Source: Mesorhizobium sp. (GTDB lineage: Bacteria > Pseudomonadota > Alphaproteobacteria > Rhizobiales > Rhizobiaceae). From it: a DNA stretch of 64,000 bases. Of the stretch, positions 28,783 to 37,059 are shown in pieces. The stretch lies in assembly GCA_004020875.1 (NCBI GenBank), contig SAPZ01000008.1, positions 62,001 through 126,000 of the forward strand. Direction: 5' to 3'. Both the position numbers and the translations under genes were made by a program. The number at the start of each line of letters is the position of its first letter. Position 1 is the stretch's first letter. A model generated the notes under the pieces. The model was not told where the DNA came from, did not search any database, and worked only from the letters and a program-made list of their open reading frames with translations.

Positions 28783-29343
28783 TCACTGATGCGCGACCGC
28801 CAGTTCCTTCACGTGCTTCTCGTGCATCTTCAGCACCGGCAGCGTCTTCTTGGCGAATTCCTTCATCGCCGGGTCGTCGCCGGAATTGGCGTAGGTTGAA
28901 AACAGCGCAACCGCATCCTTATGCGCATCAGTCTGCATCTTGATGTATTTGGCGTCGAAGTCCTTGCCGCTGGCAGCCTTCAGTGCGTCGAGCATCTGCT
29001 GCTCCTTCGGCTGCAGCGTCGGGCCGGCGGGCTTGATCGACGCGGTGGTCTGGCCCTGGCTTAGCGCCGCCTTGAAGTCGTCGCCGGCCTTGGTGTGATC
29101 CTTGATCATATCGGCGGCGAAAGCCTTGACGTCGGCCGATGCCGACTTCTCCTGCGCCAGCTTGCTCGACTCGATCTCGAACATATTGGCGTTGGGCACG
29201 GTGGTGACGAAGGTCTGGGTATCGACCTTGTTCTGGGTCACCATCGGTCCCACGGCGTCTGTGTTGGTGTCGTTCGATTGGGCGAACGCGGCGGGCGCGC
29301 CGGCAAGAAGCGCGACAGCGACCAGGGGCAGCAGCGTTTTCAT
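28783..29343 (-). CDS. DUF4142 domain periplasmic protein
   Basis: A 186-residue exported protein: signal peptide (KTLLPLVAVALLAGAPAAFA), then a ferritin-like four-helix DUF4142 domain. Signatures: ANMFEIESSKLAQEKSASAD, VKAFAADMIKDHTKAGDDF and AKYIKMQTDAHKDAVALFST. The family is common in rhizobia; some members are stress-induced, with no known enzymatic role. The ATG at 29343 is set by the signal peptide. Confidence 0.85.
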   Translation of the reverse strand: MKTLLPLVAVALLAGAPAAFAQSNDTNTDAVGPMVTQNKVDTQTFVTTVPNANMFEIESSKLAQEKSASADVKAFAADMIKDHTKAGDDFKAALSQGQTTASIKPAGPTLQPKEQQMLDALKAASGKDFDAKYIKMQTDAHKDAVALFSTYANSGDDPAMKEFAKKTLPVLKMHEKHVKELAVAHQ

Positions 29344-29501
29344 CTCAAAACTCCGATCCGAACAGCCCCTCCGCCTTCCCCAACGCGGCATTGGCGCCAG
29401 GGTTGCCTGAAAGGCTGCCTCGAAAAGACACGGCGGAACCAGCGCAGCTTTGCCGCATTGCCTCGCGTCAGGTAAAAACCACTCAGGAACGGGGAGCCAA
29501 A

Positions 29502-29840
29502 ATGACCGACAGCGACGAGATCGACCTGCGCTGCCCGCAGGTCGTTGCCGACAACGCCGCCAAGGGCCTCAGGCTGCGCCAGCAGTTCGGCCGCGGCGGC
29601 ACCGAGATTGGCGTCGCGCGCGCCACCGAGCTCAAGAACCGCAGGAACCTGTCGCCCTCGACCATCCGGCGCATGGTCAGCTATTTCGCGCGCCACGAGG
29701 TCGACAAGAAGGGCCGGAATTACGGCAACGAGGACAATCCTTCCGCCGGCTACATCGCCTGGCTGCTGTGGGGCGGCGATGAGGGGCGCGCCTGGGCGCT
29801 CGACATGAAGAAGAAGGTCGGCAACGCGCCCGACATCTAG
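29502..29840 (+). CDS. Small protein with a phage-type helical motif, 112 residues
   Basis: A basic, soluble protein. The segment NLSPSTIRRMVSYFARHEVD followed by AGYIAWLLWGGDEGRAWA resembles a short module (RRMxxYFxRHEVDK...PSxGxIAWxLWGGxxGxxWA) that I associate with phage-borne proteins, seen here free-standing in a bacterial chromosome. The function is unknown. GGGGAG precedes the ATG at 29502. Its stop overlaps the end of the convergent ABC permease gene by four bases. Confidence 0.65.
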   Translation: MTDSDEIDLRCPQVVADNAAKGLRLRQQFGRGGTEIGVARATELKNRRNLSPSTIRRMVSYFARHEVDKKGRNYGNEDNPSAGYIAWLLWGGDEGRAWALDMKKKVGNAPDI

Positions 29841-30661
29841 CCCTTCACGCCGCCGGCGGTGAGGCCGGAAACGATGCGGCGCTGGAAGATCAGCACCAGC
29901 ATCACCAGAGGCACGGTGACGATCACCGAGGCGGCCATGATGTTGCCCCAGGGGATCTCGAACTGCGAGTTGCCCGACAGAAGCGCGATCGCCACCGGCA
30001 CGGTGCGCTGCGTGTTGGTGGAGGTGAAGGTGAGCGCGAAGAGGAACTCGTTCCAGGCGCTGATGAAGGCAAGCAGCCCGGTGGTGGCGAGCGCCGGCCA
30101 TATCAGCGGCAGGAAGATGCGCGTGAGGATGGTCCACGGCCCGGCGCCGTCGAGGATCGCCGCCTCCTCGACCTCGACCGGCAGGTCGCGCACGAAGGTG
30201 GTGAGCACCCAGACCGTGAATGGCAGCGTGAAGATCATGTAGGACAGGATGAGCGCGAAGAGCGAATTGTAGAGATGCAGCGCCCGGACGATCTCGAACA
30301 GCCCGGCAAGTGCTGCGACCTGCGGAAACATCGAGACCGACAGGATGGCGAGCATCAGCGCCGAGCGCCCGCGGAAGCGGATGCGCGCCAGCGCATAGGC
30401 AGCGGTCACGCCGAGCAGCAGGGAAACCGCCACCACCGCGCCGGAGACGATCAGCGAATTGACGAGATTGCGCAGGAAGGGCCCTTCGGTCAACACATTG
30501 CGGTAATTGGCAAGGCTGAACGATCGCGGCCAAAGGCCTGCCTGGAACAGTTCGGTCCCCGACTTCAGGCTGGTGACGATGGCGTAGTAGAACGGAAATA
30601 CCGCGACGAAGACGATCGCCAGCAGCAGCAGATAGAAGGCGGCCCGCTTCAGCGTTCTCAT
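29837..30661 (-). CDS. Carbohydrate ABC transporter permease (MalG type)
   Basis: A 274-residue inner-membrane permease with six helices. The EAA loop that contacts the ATPase is VEEAAILDGAGPWTILTRIF, with LPLIWPALATTGLLAF after it, as in MalG-type (CUT1) subunits. It is the last gene of a substrate-binding protein, MalF-type permease, MalG-type permease operon; only one base separates it from the preceding stop. No ATPase gene follows. Confidence 0.92.
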   Translation of the reverse strand: MRTLKRAAFYLLLLAIVFVAVFPFYYAIVTSLKSGTELFQAGLWPRSFSLANYRNVLTEGPFLRNLVNSLIVSGAVVAVSLLLGVTAAYALARIRFRGRSALMLAILSVSMFPQVAALAGLFEIVRALHLYNSLFALILSYMIFTLPFTVWVLTTFVRDLPVEVEEAAILDGAGPWTILTRIFLPLIWPALATTGLLAFISAWNEFLFALTFTSTNTQRTVPVAIALLSGNSQFEIPWGNIMAASVIVTVPLVMLVLIFQRRIVSGLTAGGVKG

Positions 30662-30662
30662 C

Positions 30663-31604
30663 TCAGCGCCCTCCCTCGAAGCTCAGCCGTCCAAGCCGGA
30701 TATAGGCGATGGTGAGCAGGCCGATGATCAGGAAAAGCAGCGTCGAGGCGGCCGAGCCATAGGCAAACTTGTCGAACTCGAACAGGTTCTCGCGCGCGAA
30801 GATCGACATCGATTTGGTCTGGACGTTGTTGGGCGTCAGCACATAGATCAGGTCGAAGATGCGCAGCGCGTCGAGCGCGCGAAAAATCACCGCCACCATC
30901 ACCGCCGGCCGAATCAGCGGCAGCGTCACCCGCCAGAAGATCTGCCAGGGGTTCGCGCCGTCGAGCTTCGCCACTTCGAGGATCTCGCGCGGCAGCATCT
31001 GCAGCGCCGCCAGGATGAGCAGCGCCATGAACGGCGTCGACTTCCAGATATCGACTATCAGAACCGCGATCATCGCTGTGTCGGCGCTCGCGGTCCAGGC
31101 GATCTTGGCATGGATCAGGCCGAGATTGAGCAGCACGACATTGATGATGCCGAACTGGTCGTTGAGCATCCACTGCCACATCTTGGCCGAGACGATGGTC
31201 GGGATCGCCCAGGGAATGAGGATCGCCGCCCGCACGATTCCGCGTCCCGGGAATTCGGCGTTGAGCGCCAGCGCAACGACCATGCCGAGCACGGTCTCGC
31301 AGGCCACCGAAACCACGGTGAAGCGCACCGTGTTCCATACCGCCCGCCACCAGACCGGGTCGACCAGCAGCCCGTCATAGAGCAGGCGCCCGCTCGGCAG
31401 GCGCAGCACCGAGAAATAATTGTCGAAGCCCACCCATTGCCGCGCGTCGAGATCGGCCAGCGAAGCGTCGGTGAAGCTGTAATAGACCGTGCGCAGGAAC
31501 GGCCAGCCGGCGACGGCGGCGAGCATGAAGAGCATCGGCGCGAGGAACAGCCAGGCCGTGCGCACGCGCCGGCGCGTCAGCGGCGATCGCCCTGCCGCGC
31601 TCAC
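30663..31604 (-). CDS. Sugar ABC transporter permease (MalF type)
   Basis: A 313-residue permease. The N-terminus has RTAWLFLAPMLFMLAAVAGW; YYSFTDASLADLDARQWVGF is a typical CUT1 periplasmic loop; the EAA motif is LEVAKLDGANPWQIFWRVTL. It pairs with the downstream MalG-type subunit to form the channel. It starts with GTG overlapping the stop of the substrate-binding protein gene by four bases (GTGA), showing translational coupling. Confidence 0.92.
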   Translation of the reverse strand: MSAAGRSPLTRRRVRTAWLFLAPMLFMLAAVAGWPFLRTVYYSFTDASLADLDARQWVGFDNYFSVLRLPSGRLLYDGLLVDPVWWRAVWNTVRFTVVSVACETVLGMVVALALNAEFPGRGIVRAAILIPWAIPTIVSAKMWQWMLNDQFGIINVVLLNLGLIHAKIAWTASADTAMIAVLIVDIWKSTPFMALLILAALQMLPREILEVAKLDGANPWQIFWRVTLPLIRPAVMVAVIFRALDALRIFDLIYVLTPNNVQTKSMSIFARENLFEFDKFAYGSAASTLLFLIIGLLTIAYIRLGRLSFEGGR

Positions 31605-32863
31605 CAGCCCTTGCCTTTCAGCCTGGTCAGCCTCGCCTCGAGATCGGCGAGATTGTCGGCAGCGGTGCCGTTCCCGGAAAGCGTGTTGTGGACCGCGGTC
31701 CAGAACTGGCTCGACGCCTCATTGTATTTGATCCTGGCGATCGCCGAGGGACGCGGCTGCGCGTTGAGGAAGATCTCTTTCCAGCGCGGCACGATCGGCT
31801 GCTGCCGGGCGATGTCGGGATCGTCATAGAGCGCCGCGATGGTCGGCAGGTTGGCCGTCTTCAGCGTCCGGTATTTCTGCATCTCGGGCGAGGCGATGAA
31901 CTTGACCAGGTCGATCGCGGCATGCGGATGTTTCGAATATTTAGACACGGCAAGGTTCCAGCCGCCCAGTGTTGCGACCGGATGCCCGCCATCGCCGGCC
32001 GGCAGCGGCGCCACGTCGAACTTGCCCTTTATCGGCGAATTCTCGCTGTTGCCGAGCGCATAGGCATAGGGCCAGTTGCGCATGAAGACCGCATTGCCGG
32101 TCTGCCAAACGCCCCGCGCTTCCTCCTCCTGATAGGCGAGCGCGCCCGGCGGCGCGATCGTGCCGATCCAGCCCTTGACCCTGTCGAGCGCCGCCGCCGC
32201 CTTTGGATTGTTGATGGAGATGCGGCCGTCCGGCTCGATGATCGCGCCGCCGCCATTCGACATCACCCATTCGAGCGCATTGCAAGTCAGTCCCTCATAG
32301 GCATTGCCCTGGAAGACATATCCCCAGAGGTCCTTGTTGCCGGCCGCCCGCTCCCTGTCCATGACGAGCTTCGCGGTGTCCTGCAATTGCTGCCAGGTGG
32401 TGGGTACCTGGGCGCCATACTTGTCGAGCAGGTCCTTGCGGTAATAGAGCGCCGGCGCGTCGGTGAAGATGGGCAGCGCGACCAGCCTGCCGTTGACCGT
32501 CTGCGATTGGATGATCGACGGGAAATGCTTGCCCACCACATCTTTGGTCGCCTCCGTCAGGTCGACCAGTTGGCTGGCAAGCTGCGGCGCCCAGATGACA
32601 TCGGTCTGGTAGACATCGATATCGCTGCTGCCGGCGGCAAGCCAAAGCCGGTATTGGCCGAACTGGTCGGTGGTCGAAGGCGGGATGACGACGATGTCGA
32701 CCTTGTTGCCGCTCTTCTTCTCGTAGAGGTCCAAGATCTCGCGCAGCACCTTGATGCCGTTGCCGGTGTCGCCCGAGACGATCGACAGTTCGATGGCTCG
32801 TGCATGGACAGTGCCCAGCAGGATGACAACGGCCAGCGCAAGGAACGCGCAAACAAATTTCAC
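31601..32863 (-). CDS. ABC transporter sugar-binding protein (CUT1, trehalose/maltose-like)
   Basis: A 420-residue periplasmic solute-binding protein. The signal peptide ends near VHARA; the mature part opens LSIVSGDTGNGIKVLREILD. Hallmarks of cluster 1 sugar binders: WLAAGSSDIDVYQTDVIWAP, LPIFTDAPALYYRKDLLDKY, and ATLGGWNLAVSKYSKHPHAA. It resembles the ThuE/AglE group that binds trehalose, maltose or other alpha-glucosides, but the exact sugar is not deducible. It starts with GTG, preceded by GGGAGG. It heads a three-gene operon without an ATPase. Confidence 0.9.
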   Translation of the reverse strand: MKFVCAFLALAVVILLGTVHARAIELSIVSGDTGNGIKVLREILDLYEKKSGNKVDIVVIPPSTTDQFGQYRLWLAAGSSDIDVYQTDVIWAPQLASQLVDLTEATKDVVGKHFPSIIQSQTVNGRLVALPIFTDAPALYYRKDLLDKYGAQVPTTWQQLQDTAKLVMDRERAAGNKDLWGYVFQGNAYEGLTCNALEWVMSNGGGAIIEPDGRISINNPKAAAALDRVKGWIGTIAPPGALAYQEEEARGVWQTGNAVFMRNWPYAYALGNSENSPIKGKFDVAPLPAGDGGHPVATLGGWNLAVSKYSKHPHAAIDLVKFIASPEMQKYRTLKTANLPTIAALYDDPDIARQQPIVPRWKEIFLNAQPRPSAIARIKYNEASSQFWTAVHNTLSGNGTAADNLADLEARLTRLKGKGW

Positions 32864-33062
32864 GGGATTGCGGGCCTCCCTCAGCGGCCGGCGGCGCCAT
32901 CTCGGCGTCGCGGCTCATCCAGGCCCCTGCGATGAATGCACGATGCCGCTTAGGGTTCCATGCGCCCGAGCGCGCCGGGCCGGCCGGCAGGTCGGTGAAG
33001 CCGCCTCGGTCGGCGCGACCGCGGCGGCGTCCTGCTTCCTTCACCCGCTTTCACGAAAGCGG

Positions 33063-33094
33063 ACGGGCTCCGAAACCCCCGCCCCGGAGCCCGT
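33063..33094. other. Hairpin in the upstream region of the sugar importer operon
   Basis: ACGGGCTCCG (33063-33072) and CGGAGCCCGT (33085-33094) are perfect 10-bp complements with a 12-base loop, in the 370-base gap 32864-33236. There is no T-run on either side, so it is not an obvious terminator. The rest of the gap holds no recognised gene; it should include the promoter of the sugar importer operon. Confidence 0.4.
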
Positions 33095-33236
33095 CTGGGA
33101 GTGGCTGACGCATGCCGGCACAGCCCCCTCCGACGCCTTGCCAGCGTCGATCCGCCGATCGGCCGCCCGGCACGACGACGCATTAGCATGCCCTAACGTC
33201 AGCCTATGTGAAGGAGTTCACAATGCCGGCACGCCA

Positions 33237-33404
33237 TTAACCTTCCCAGTCGACCGGGATCATGCCGAGGCGCGCATCCCGATGCTCGAACGCGCGCATG
33301 ACTAAATCTTCCGGCCAATGCGGCACGGTGAGCGTGTGGCCTAGCAGCTTGCGCGGGCGGATGTCGTTGGGCGCCGGCGGGCGGGGAGTCGTATTTTCAG
33401 GCAT
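33237..33404 (-). CDS. Small hypothetical protein, 55 residues
   Basis: The frame reads MPENTTPRPPAPNDIRPRKL, then LGHTLTVPHWPEDLVMRAFE and HRDARLGMIPVDWEG. Codon use matches neighbouring genes, and the second half has a plausible helical pattern. I do not recognise a family. It lies just downstream of the lytic transglycosylase gene on the same strand (36 bases apart), so it may be co-transcribed. Confidence 0.5.
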   Translation of the reverse strand: MPENTTPRPPAPNDIRPRKLLGHTLTVPHWPEDLVMRAFEHRDARLGMIPVDWEG

Positions 33405-33440
33405 GGCGCTGTCTCGAAACGCCGGTGCCGGACTGTCCGC

Positions 33441-34439
33441 TCAGGCGTCGGGCGGCAGGCGATGCCGCCTGCGGTCGAGGCCAAGTCCCGTCGCCTCGAG
33501 CAGGCCCTTGCGCTTGGCGTCGTAGTAATAGCCGGTCTGGTAGAGCGTATCGGCGCGCTTGGCGTTGCCGCCCGAGACCAGCCAGGCGCCACGCAGATAT
33601 TTCACGGCATATTTGAGATTGGTCTCGGCGTCGAACAGGCCGGTCGCCGGGCCATCGTAACCCATGCCGCGCGCCGTAGCGTGCTTGATCTGCATCAGCC
33701 CCCAATGACCGTGATTATAGGCTTTCGGGTTGAAGGTGCTCTCGCGGTTGACGACATGGCGCACCAGTTCGACCGGCACTTCATAAAGCGCCGAATATTT
33801 CTCGATCAGCCGCTCGATCTCGCCGCGCGGGCCACTGGCGTGCTGCTCGGGCTGGCCGGGAGCCGTCAGCAGAGCGGGGTTGTCCGGCGCCACATAAGCA
33901 ACTTGCTGGACACCGGGCATCGGGGCGACTTTCGCCGACTGGCCGGTGACCGGCATGGCGACGCCTGCGGTCGTATAGACCGCCGCTTGCTTGAGGGATC
34001 CCGCCTGTTTGATCGATCCGGGACCGGTGGGCGAGCCACCGGCCGTCAGCACCGGCGGCGGCGGAAACTTGCCGGCCATCGGTGTCGCCCCCGCGAAAGC
34101 CGCGGGCTGAGCCAGCGCCGCGCCGGGCTGGACAGGAGGCGGCAAAAGCGCGCTTTGCGTCGCAAGCGAGGCGGGCGTCACGGGCGCGCCGGAAGGAGTC
34201 GCCATGGCAACGGTATCCCCGGTAAGCGCGGCGGTCTGCACCTGCGCGAGGTCGGATGGCTCCGGCAGCACTGCCACCGTTTCGGGCAGCGCGACCGTCG
34301 GCGTGTCGTCGGCCACGGCAGGCGCCGAGGCTTCCGCAAGCGCTGGCGCGGCCTTCATTTGCGAGGTCGACGTGCAACCGCTCAGACCAGCAGCGGCAAC
34401 AAGCACGCCGATCGCGGTGAATATGATTTTAGCTGGCAA
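33441..34439 (-). CDS. Lytic transglycosylase SLT-domain lipoprotein
   Basis: A 332-residue predicted lipoprotein: KIIFTAIGVLVAAAGLSGCT has a lipobox (LSGC) at about residues 18-21. A long low-complexity Pro/Ala/Val-rich linker (about 25-200) follows. The C-terminal SLT domain has VELVRHVVNRESTFNPKAYN, whose Glu is the catalytic acid, then GHWGLMQIKHATARGMGYDG, the GLMQ motif, and NLKYAVKYLRGAWL. It cleaves peptidoglycan glycan strands to 1,6-anhydromuropeptides. TTG at 34439 is chosen to place the signal peptide at the start; the ribosome binding site is weak, so the start is uncertain. It is divergent from the ogt-type gene. Confidence 0.82.
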   Translation of the reverse strand: MPAKIIFTAIGVLVAAAGLSGCTSTSQMKAAPALAEASAPAVADDTPTVALPETVAVLPEPSDLAQVQTAALTGDTVAMATPSGAPVTPASLATQSALLPPPVQPGAALAQPAAFAGATPMAGKFPPPPVLTAGGSPTGPGSIKQAGSLKQAAVYTTAGVAMPVTGQSAKVAPMPGVQQVAYVAPDNPALLTAPGQPEQHASGPRGEIERLIEKYSALYEVPVELVRHVVNRESTFNPKAYNHGHWGLMQIKHATARGMGYDGPATGLFDAETNLKYAVKYLRGAWLVSGGNAKRADTLYQTGYYYDAKRKGLLEATGLGLDRRRHRLPPDA

Positions 34440-34604
34440 GCCGTGAGGGTCCGGTTTGTCTGTTGTTAAGGAGTCCTTACACCAGCGATTCACACCCGGC
34501 AATCGGGGCCACCAGGCGGTTTTCGGGTGGCGGGAACAGGGCCGAAATGCCATATTGTTCTGGATATGTACTCGTTTTTCGCTGTTTTGCCGAAGGAAAA
34601 CGCC

Positions 34605-35174
34605 ATGAAACCCGCATCTGAGATCACGGCCGGCCACGCAGTGTTAGAAACAGTGATCGGCTTCATGGGCATTGCCTGGAACGAGAAGGGCCTGATCCGG
34701 CTCTGTCTGCCCGAACGCAGTCGCGAGGCGATCGAGCGCCGGCTGTTCCGCCACGCCGGTGTTTCGGCCGCAACCGACCAGCCGCAATGGGTGGTAGATT
34801 TGATCGCCTCGATCCAAGCCTATGCGGCCGGCGAGAACGTCGATTTCTCCAATGTGCCAGTCGATCTCGACGGCGTCGATGACTTTCGCCTCGCCATCTA
34901 CGATGCCGCGCGCAAGCTCCGCTTCGGCGAGACCACCACCTATGGTGAATTAGCCAAGCGCGCGGGCCATGCCGGCCTTCCGCGCGAAACGGGCGCGGCG
35001 CTCGGCGCCAATCCGGTGCCGCTGGTCATCCCGTGTCACCGCATCCTCGCAGCCGGCGGCAAGATCGGCGGCTTCTCCGCGCCGGGCGGGTCGGCCACCA
35101 AGGAGAAGATGCTCGCCATGGAAGGCGTTCGCGTCGGCCCTCCGCCCGCCGCGCAGGCCTCGTTCGGGTTTTGA
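34605..35174 (+). CDS. ogt: Methylated-DNA-protein-cysteine methyltransferase
   Basis: A 189-residue alkyltransferase that repairs O6-alkylguanine by transferring the alkyl group to its own Cys. The active site is NPVPLVIPCHRILAAGGKIG (PCHR; Cys at about residue 145). FGETTTYGELAKRAGHAGLP (the helix-turn-helix region) and ALGANP precede it. Length and lack of an AraC domain fit an Ogt/AdaB-type single-function enzyme. ATG at 34605 is chosen for GAAGGAAA just upstream; an in-frame ATG at 34566 is the alternative. Confidence 0.88.
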   Translation: MKPASEITAGHAVLETVIGFMGIAWNEKGLIRLCLPERSREAIERRLFRHAGVSAATDQPQWVVDLIASIQAYAAGENVDFSNVPVDLDGVDDFRLAIYDAARKLRFGETTTYGELAKRAGHAGLPRETGAALGANPVPLVIPCHRILAAGGKIGGFSAPGGSATKEKMLAMEGVRVGPPPAAQASFGF

Positions 35175-35189
35175 GATCCCGCCGGATTA

Positions 35190-35519
35190 TCAGTGGCGGC
35201 GGGGGAAAAATCGTCGGCGGAAATGATCGAAATCCGGCCGCTTGCAGACATAGACCGCGCAGGATTTCGTGTCGGCGCTGGGCACATAGGCTCGCGACCT
35301 CACCTCGCCCGCGTTGCAGAAGCGCTCGTCGCCTACATAGCGGTCGTAGAGCGGCAGCCCCGGCACGCGCGTCGACTGATAGCGCAGGATGACGGCGCCC
35401 TGCCTGGCGATCGTCGCCTGCACCCGGTCGCAGCTCATGCGCGTCGGATCATAGCGTGACACCGCTTGCGCCTCCGCGGCCAGCAGCAGGAAGCAGGCGG
35501 CAAGCAGAATGGTTTTCAT
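35190..35519 (-). CDS. Small exported cysteine-containing protein
   Basis: A 109-residue secreted protein: signal peptide KTILLAACFLLLAAEAQAVS, then a basic mature part with four Cys (MSCDRVQATIARQGAVILRY, ERFCNAGEV, KSCAVYVCKRPDFD), probably two disulfides. The mature sequence ends in a very basic Arg-rich tail. Similar small proteins occur in many rhizobia without assigned function. It converges with the ogt-type gene. Confidence 0.7.
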   Translation of the reverse strand: MKTILLAACFLLLAAEAQAVSRYDPTRMSCDRVQATIARQGAVILRYQSTRVPGLPLYDRYVGDERFCNAGEVRSRAYVPSADTKSCAVYVCKRPDFDHFRRRFFPRRH

Positions 35520-35639
35520 GGGGCTCTCCCTGGAACGGCAAGCATCTCATCTCTCCACAACGTGAGACGGGTGTCAAAACTTCCGTGCGCCGCTTCCAAA
35601 CGCCTGAGACTGCACGCCGGCAGCGCGCGAGCGACCGTC

Positions 35640-35668
35640 TTGTTTTCCTGCAAAAACTATCCTATATC
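35640..35668 (+). promoter_or_regulatory. Probable cspA promoter
   Basis: TTGTTT (35640-35645) and TATATC (35663-35668) are separated by 17 bases. Transcription from about 35675 would give a leader of about 125 bases before cspA, the kind of long untranslated leader found on cold-shock genes. The window 35520-35798 holds no gene. Confidence 0.45.
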
Positions 35669-35798
35669 CGAGGCATTGAATTTGGCCGATCGATCGGGCC
35701 GCGATCTTCGCGTTTGCTGACGTCTATCTCCAAAGTTTCGATATCGCCGGCCGGACATTGGTCCGGTCAAACAAAAGCAAATGTGAAGGGCATTCTAT

Positions 35799-36011
35799 AT
35801 GGCAACTGGTACGGTCAAGTGGTTCAACGCCACCAAGGGCTACGGCTTCATCCAGCCTGACAATGGCGGCGCGGACGTTTTCGTCCACATCTCCGCTGTC
35901 GAGCGCGCCGGCATGACGAGCCTGGCTGAAGGCCAGAAAATCAACTTCGAGATCGAGCAGGACCGCCGCACCGGCAAGTCCGCAGCTGGGTCTCTGAGCA
36001 AGGCAGCCTGA
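35799..36011 (+). CDS. cspA: Cold-shock protein (CspA family)
   Basis: A 70-residue single OB-fold cold-shock protein. RNP1 is KGYGFIQ and RNP2 is DVFVHIS, the aromatic RNA-binding motifs. Starts [20 protein letters not shown], as is usual in rhizobia. It binds single-stranded nucleic acid and acts as an RNA chaperone; whether this copy is cold-induced or growth-regulated cannot be told from sequence. It has a long leader and is followed by a structured 220-base tail ending in a terminator. Confidence 0.95.
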   Translation: MATGTVKWFNATKGYGFIQPDNGGADVFVHISAVERAGMTSLAEGQKINFEIEQDRRTGKSAAGSLSKAA

Positions 36012-36255
36012 TTTGGCTTAAGCATTTTGCAGCCAAGCGCAATCGCTTGGCGTTGCAGAAATGCGGCTAAGCAAAGGCGCGCGCCGGACAAAGGTTCGGG
36101 GCGCGCGGCAAGTCACGGATGTACTGACGGTCGCGCGATAAGCGCGCCGGAGCGGAAAGACCGACAAGCTGGAACAGCAGATAGCTGCCAGCCCGAACCG
36201 GACGCTCCCGATCAGGCTACCGGCATAGGAAGGCGGGCATTGCCCGCCTTTTTGT
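36012..36255 (+). ncRNA. Structured 3' region or independent small RNA after cspA
   Basis: Three separate stems are visible. (1) GCCAAGCG/CGCTTGGC (36032-36039/36044-36051, loop CAAT), extended on both sides by further complementary bases. (2) A GC-rich hairpin at 36078-36107 with arms CGCGCGCC and GGCGCGCG-like. (3) A domain closed by GGAGCG (36149-36154) and CGCTCC (36203-36208) around the hairpin GCTGG-AA-CAGC/GCTG-CCAGC (36168-36192). A strong terminator follows at 36231-36253. No open frame with a start site is present. It may be the cspA 3' UTR or a separate RNA of about 110-200 bases. No known Rfam family is assigned from memory. Confidence 0.5.
36231..36253 (+). terminator. Intrinsic terminator
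   Basis: AGGCGGGCA (36231-36239) and TGCCCGCCT (36241-36249) are perfect complements, followed by a T-run ending at 36253. It ends the cspA transcript and/or the structured RNA. Confidence 0.85.
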
Positions 36256-36334
36256 TGTCTGGATTTGGGCGATTGGCATCCTTCTTCACGGGGAGAAGGT
36301 CGCTGTCACTTAGGCCTTTCGGCAATCGTCAGCG

Positions 36335-36946
36335 TCACTCAGGCACCCACTCGATCGGCACATGTCCCTTGTCCGCCTCGACCCGTTTCAGCCAGGCGGC
36401 GACGGCCGGATAGGCGTCGAGCTGAAAGCCGCCCATCTCGGCGGTGTGGGTATAGGCGTATAGCGCGATGTCGGCGACGCTATAGGCGTTGCCGGCAAAG
36501 AATGCGTTCTGCTCCAGATGCTGGTTCATGACGCCCAGCGCCTTGTTGCCGCGCTCCAGCGTTAGCGCCAGCCGTTCAGGCGTGGCGTCCTTCGCCCGTT
36601 CCGGAAAAGTCAAAAGCGCCTTGCGCACTGCAATATAGGGCTCATGGCTGTATTGTTCGAAGAACAGCCACTGGTAAGCCAGCGCGCGTTCGTACTTGTC
36701 GGCCGGCAGGAAGCGCGTGCCTTCGGCGAGAGAGAGCAGGATGGCGTTGCTCTCGGCGATGCGCCTGCCGTCGTCGAGCTCCAGCATCGGCACCATCGCG
36801 TTCGGATTCTTGGCAACGTAGTCGGGTCTGCGCGTCTCGCCGGTATGCGAGCTAACCTCGACCCGGGTGAAGGGGATGCCGAGCTTGGCCATCAACAGCG
36901 GCGGCTTGTAGCAGTTGCCGCTGTCGGCCATGTCGTAAAGGATCAT
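36335..36946 (-). CDS. Glutathione S-transferase family protein
   Basis: A 203-residue GST. N-terminal thioredoxin-like domain: MILYDMADSGNCYKPPLLMA and KNPNAMVPMLELDDGRRIAE with ESNAILLSLAEGTR (cis-Pro and Glu-Ser glutathione contacts). The C-terminal domain ends with NAYSVADIALYAYTHTAEMG, the N-capping motif. The SGNCYK segment at residues 8-13 resembles Cys-containing GSTs of the beta/omega-like groups; the substrate is unknown. It lies alone on the minus strand. Confidence 0.87.
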   Translation of the reverse strand: MILYDMADSGNCYKPPLLMAKLGIPFTRVEVSSHTGETRRPDYVAKNPNAMVPMLELDDGRRIAESNAILLSLAEGTRFLPADKYERALAYQWLFFEQYSHEPYIAVRKALLTFPERAKDATPERLALTLERGNKALGVMNQHLEQNAFFAGNAYSVADIALYAYTHTAEMGGFQLDAYPAVAAWLKRVEADKGHVPIEWVPE

Positions 36947-37059
36947 GCCCCTTGGCCTTTCGAGTCTCCTGGGACCGCTTTAGCGCGCGCAGCTAGTTCC
37001 CATCCAGTGATTTGTTTTTGCGAAAAACCATCAGCGGCGCTGATAGGTTGTCGTGGGCA

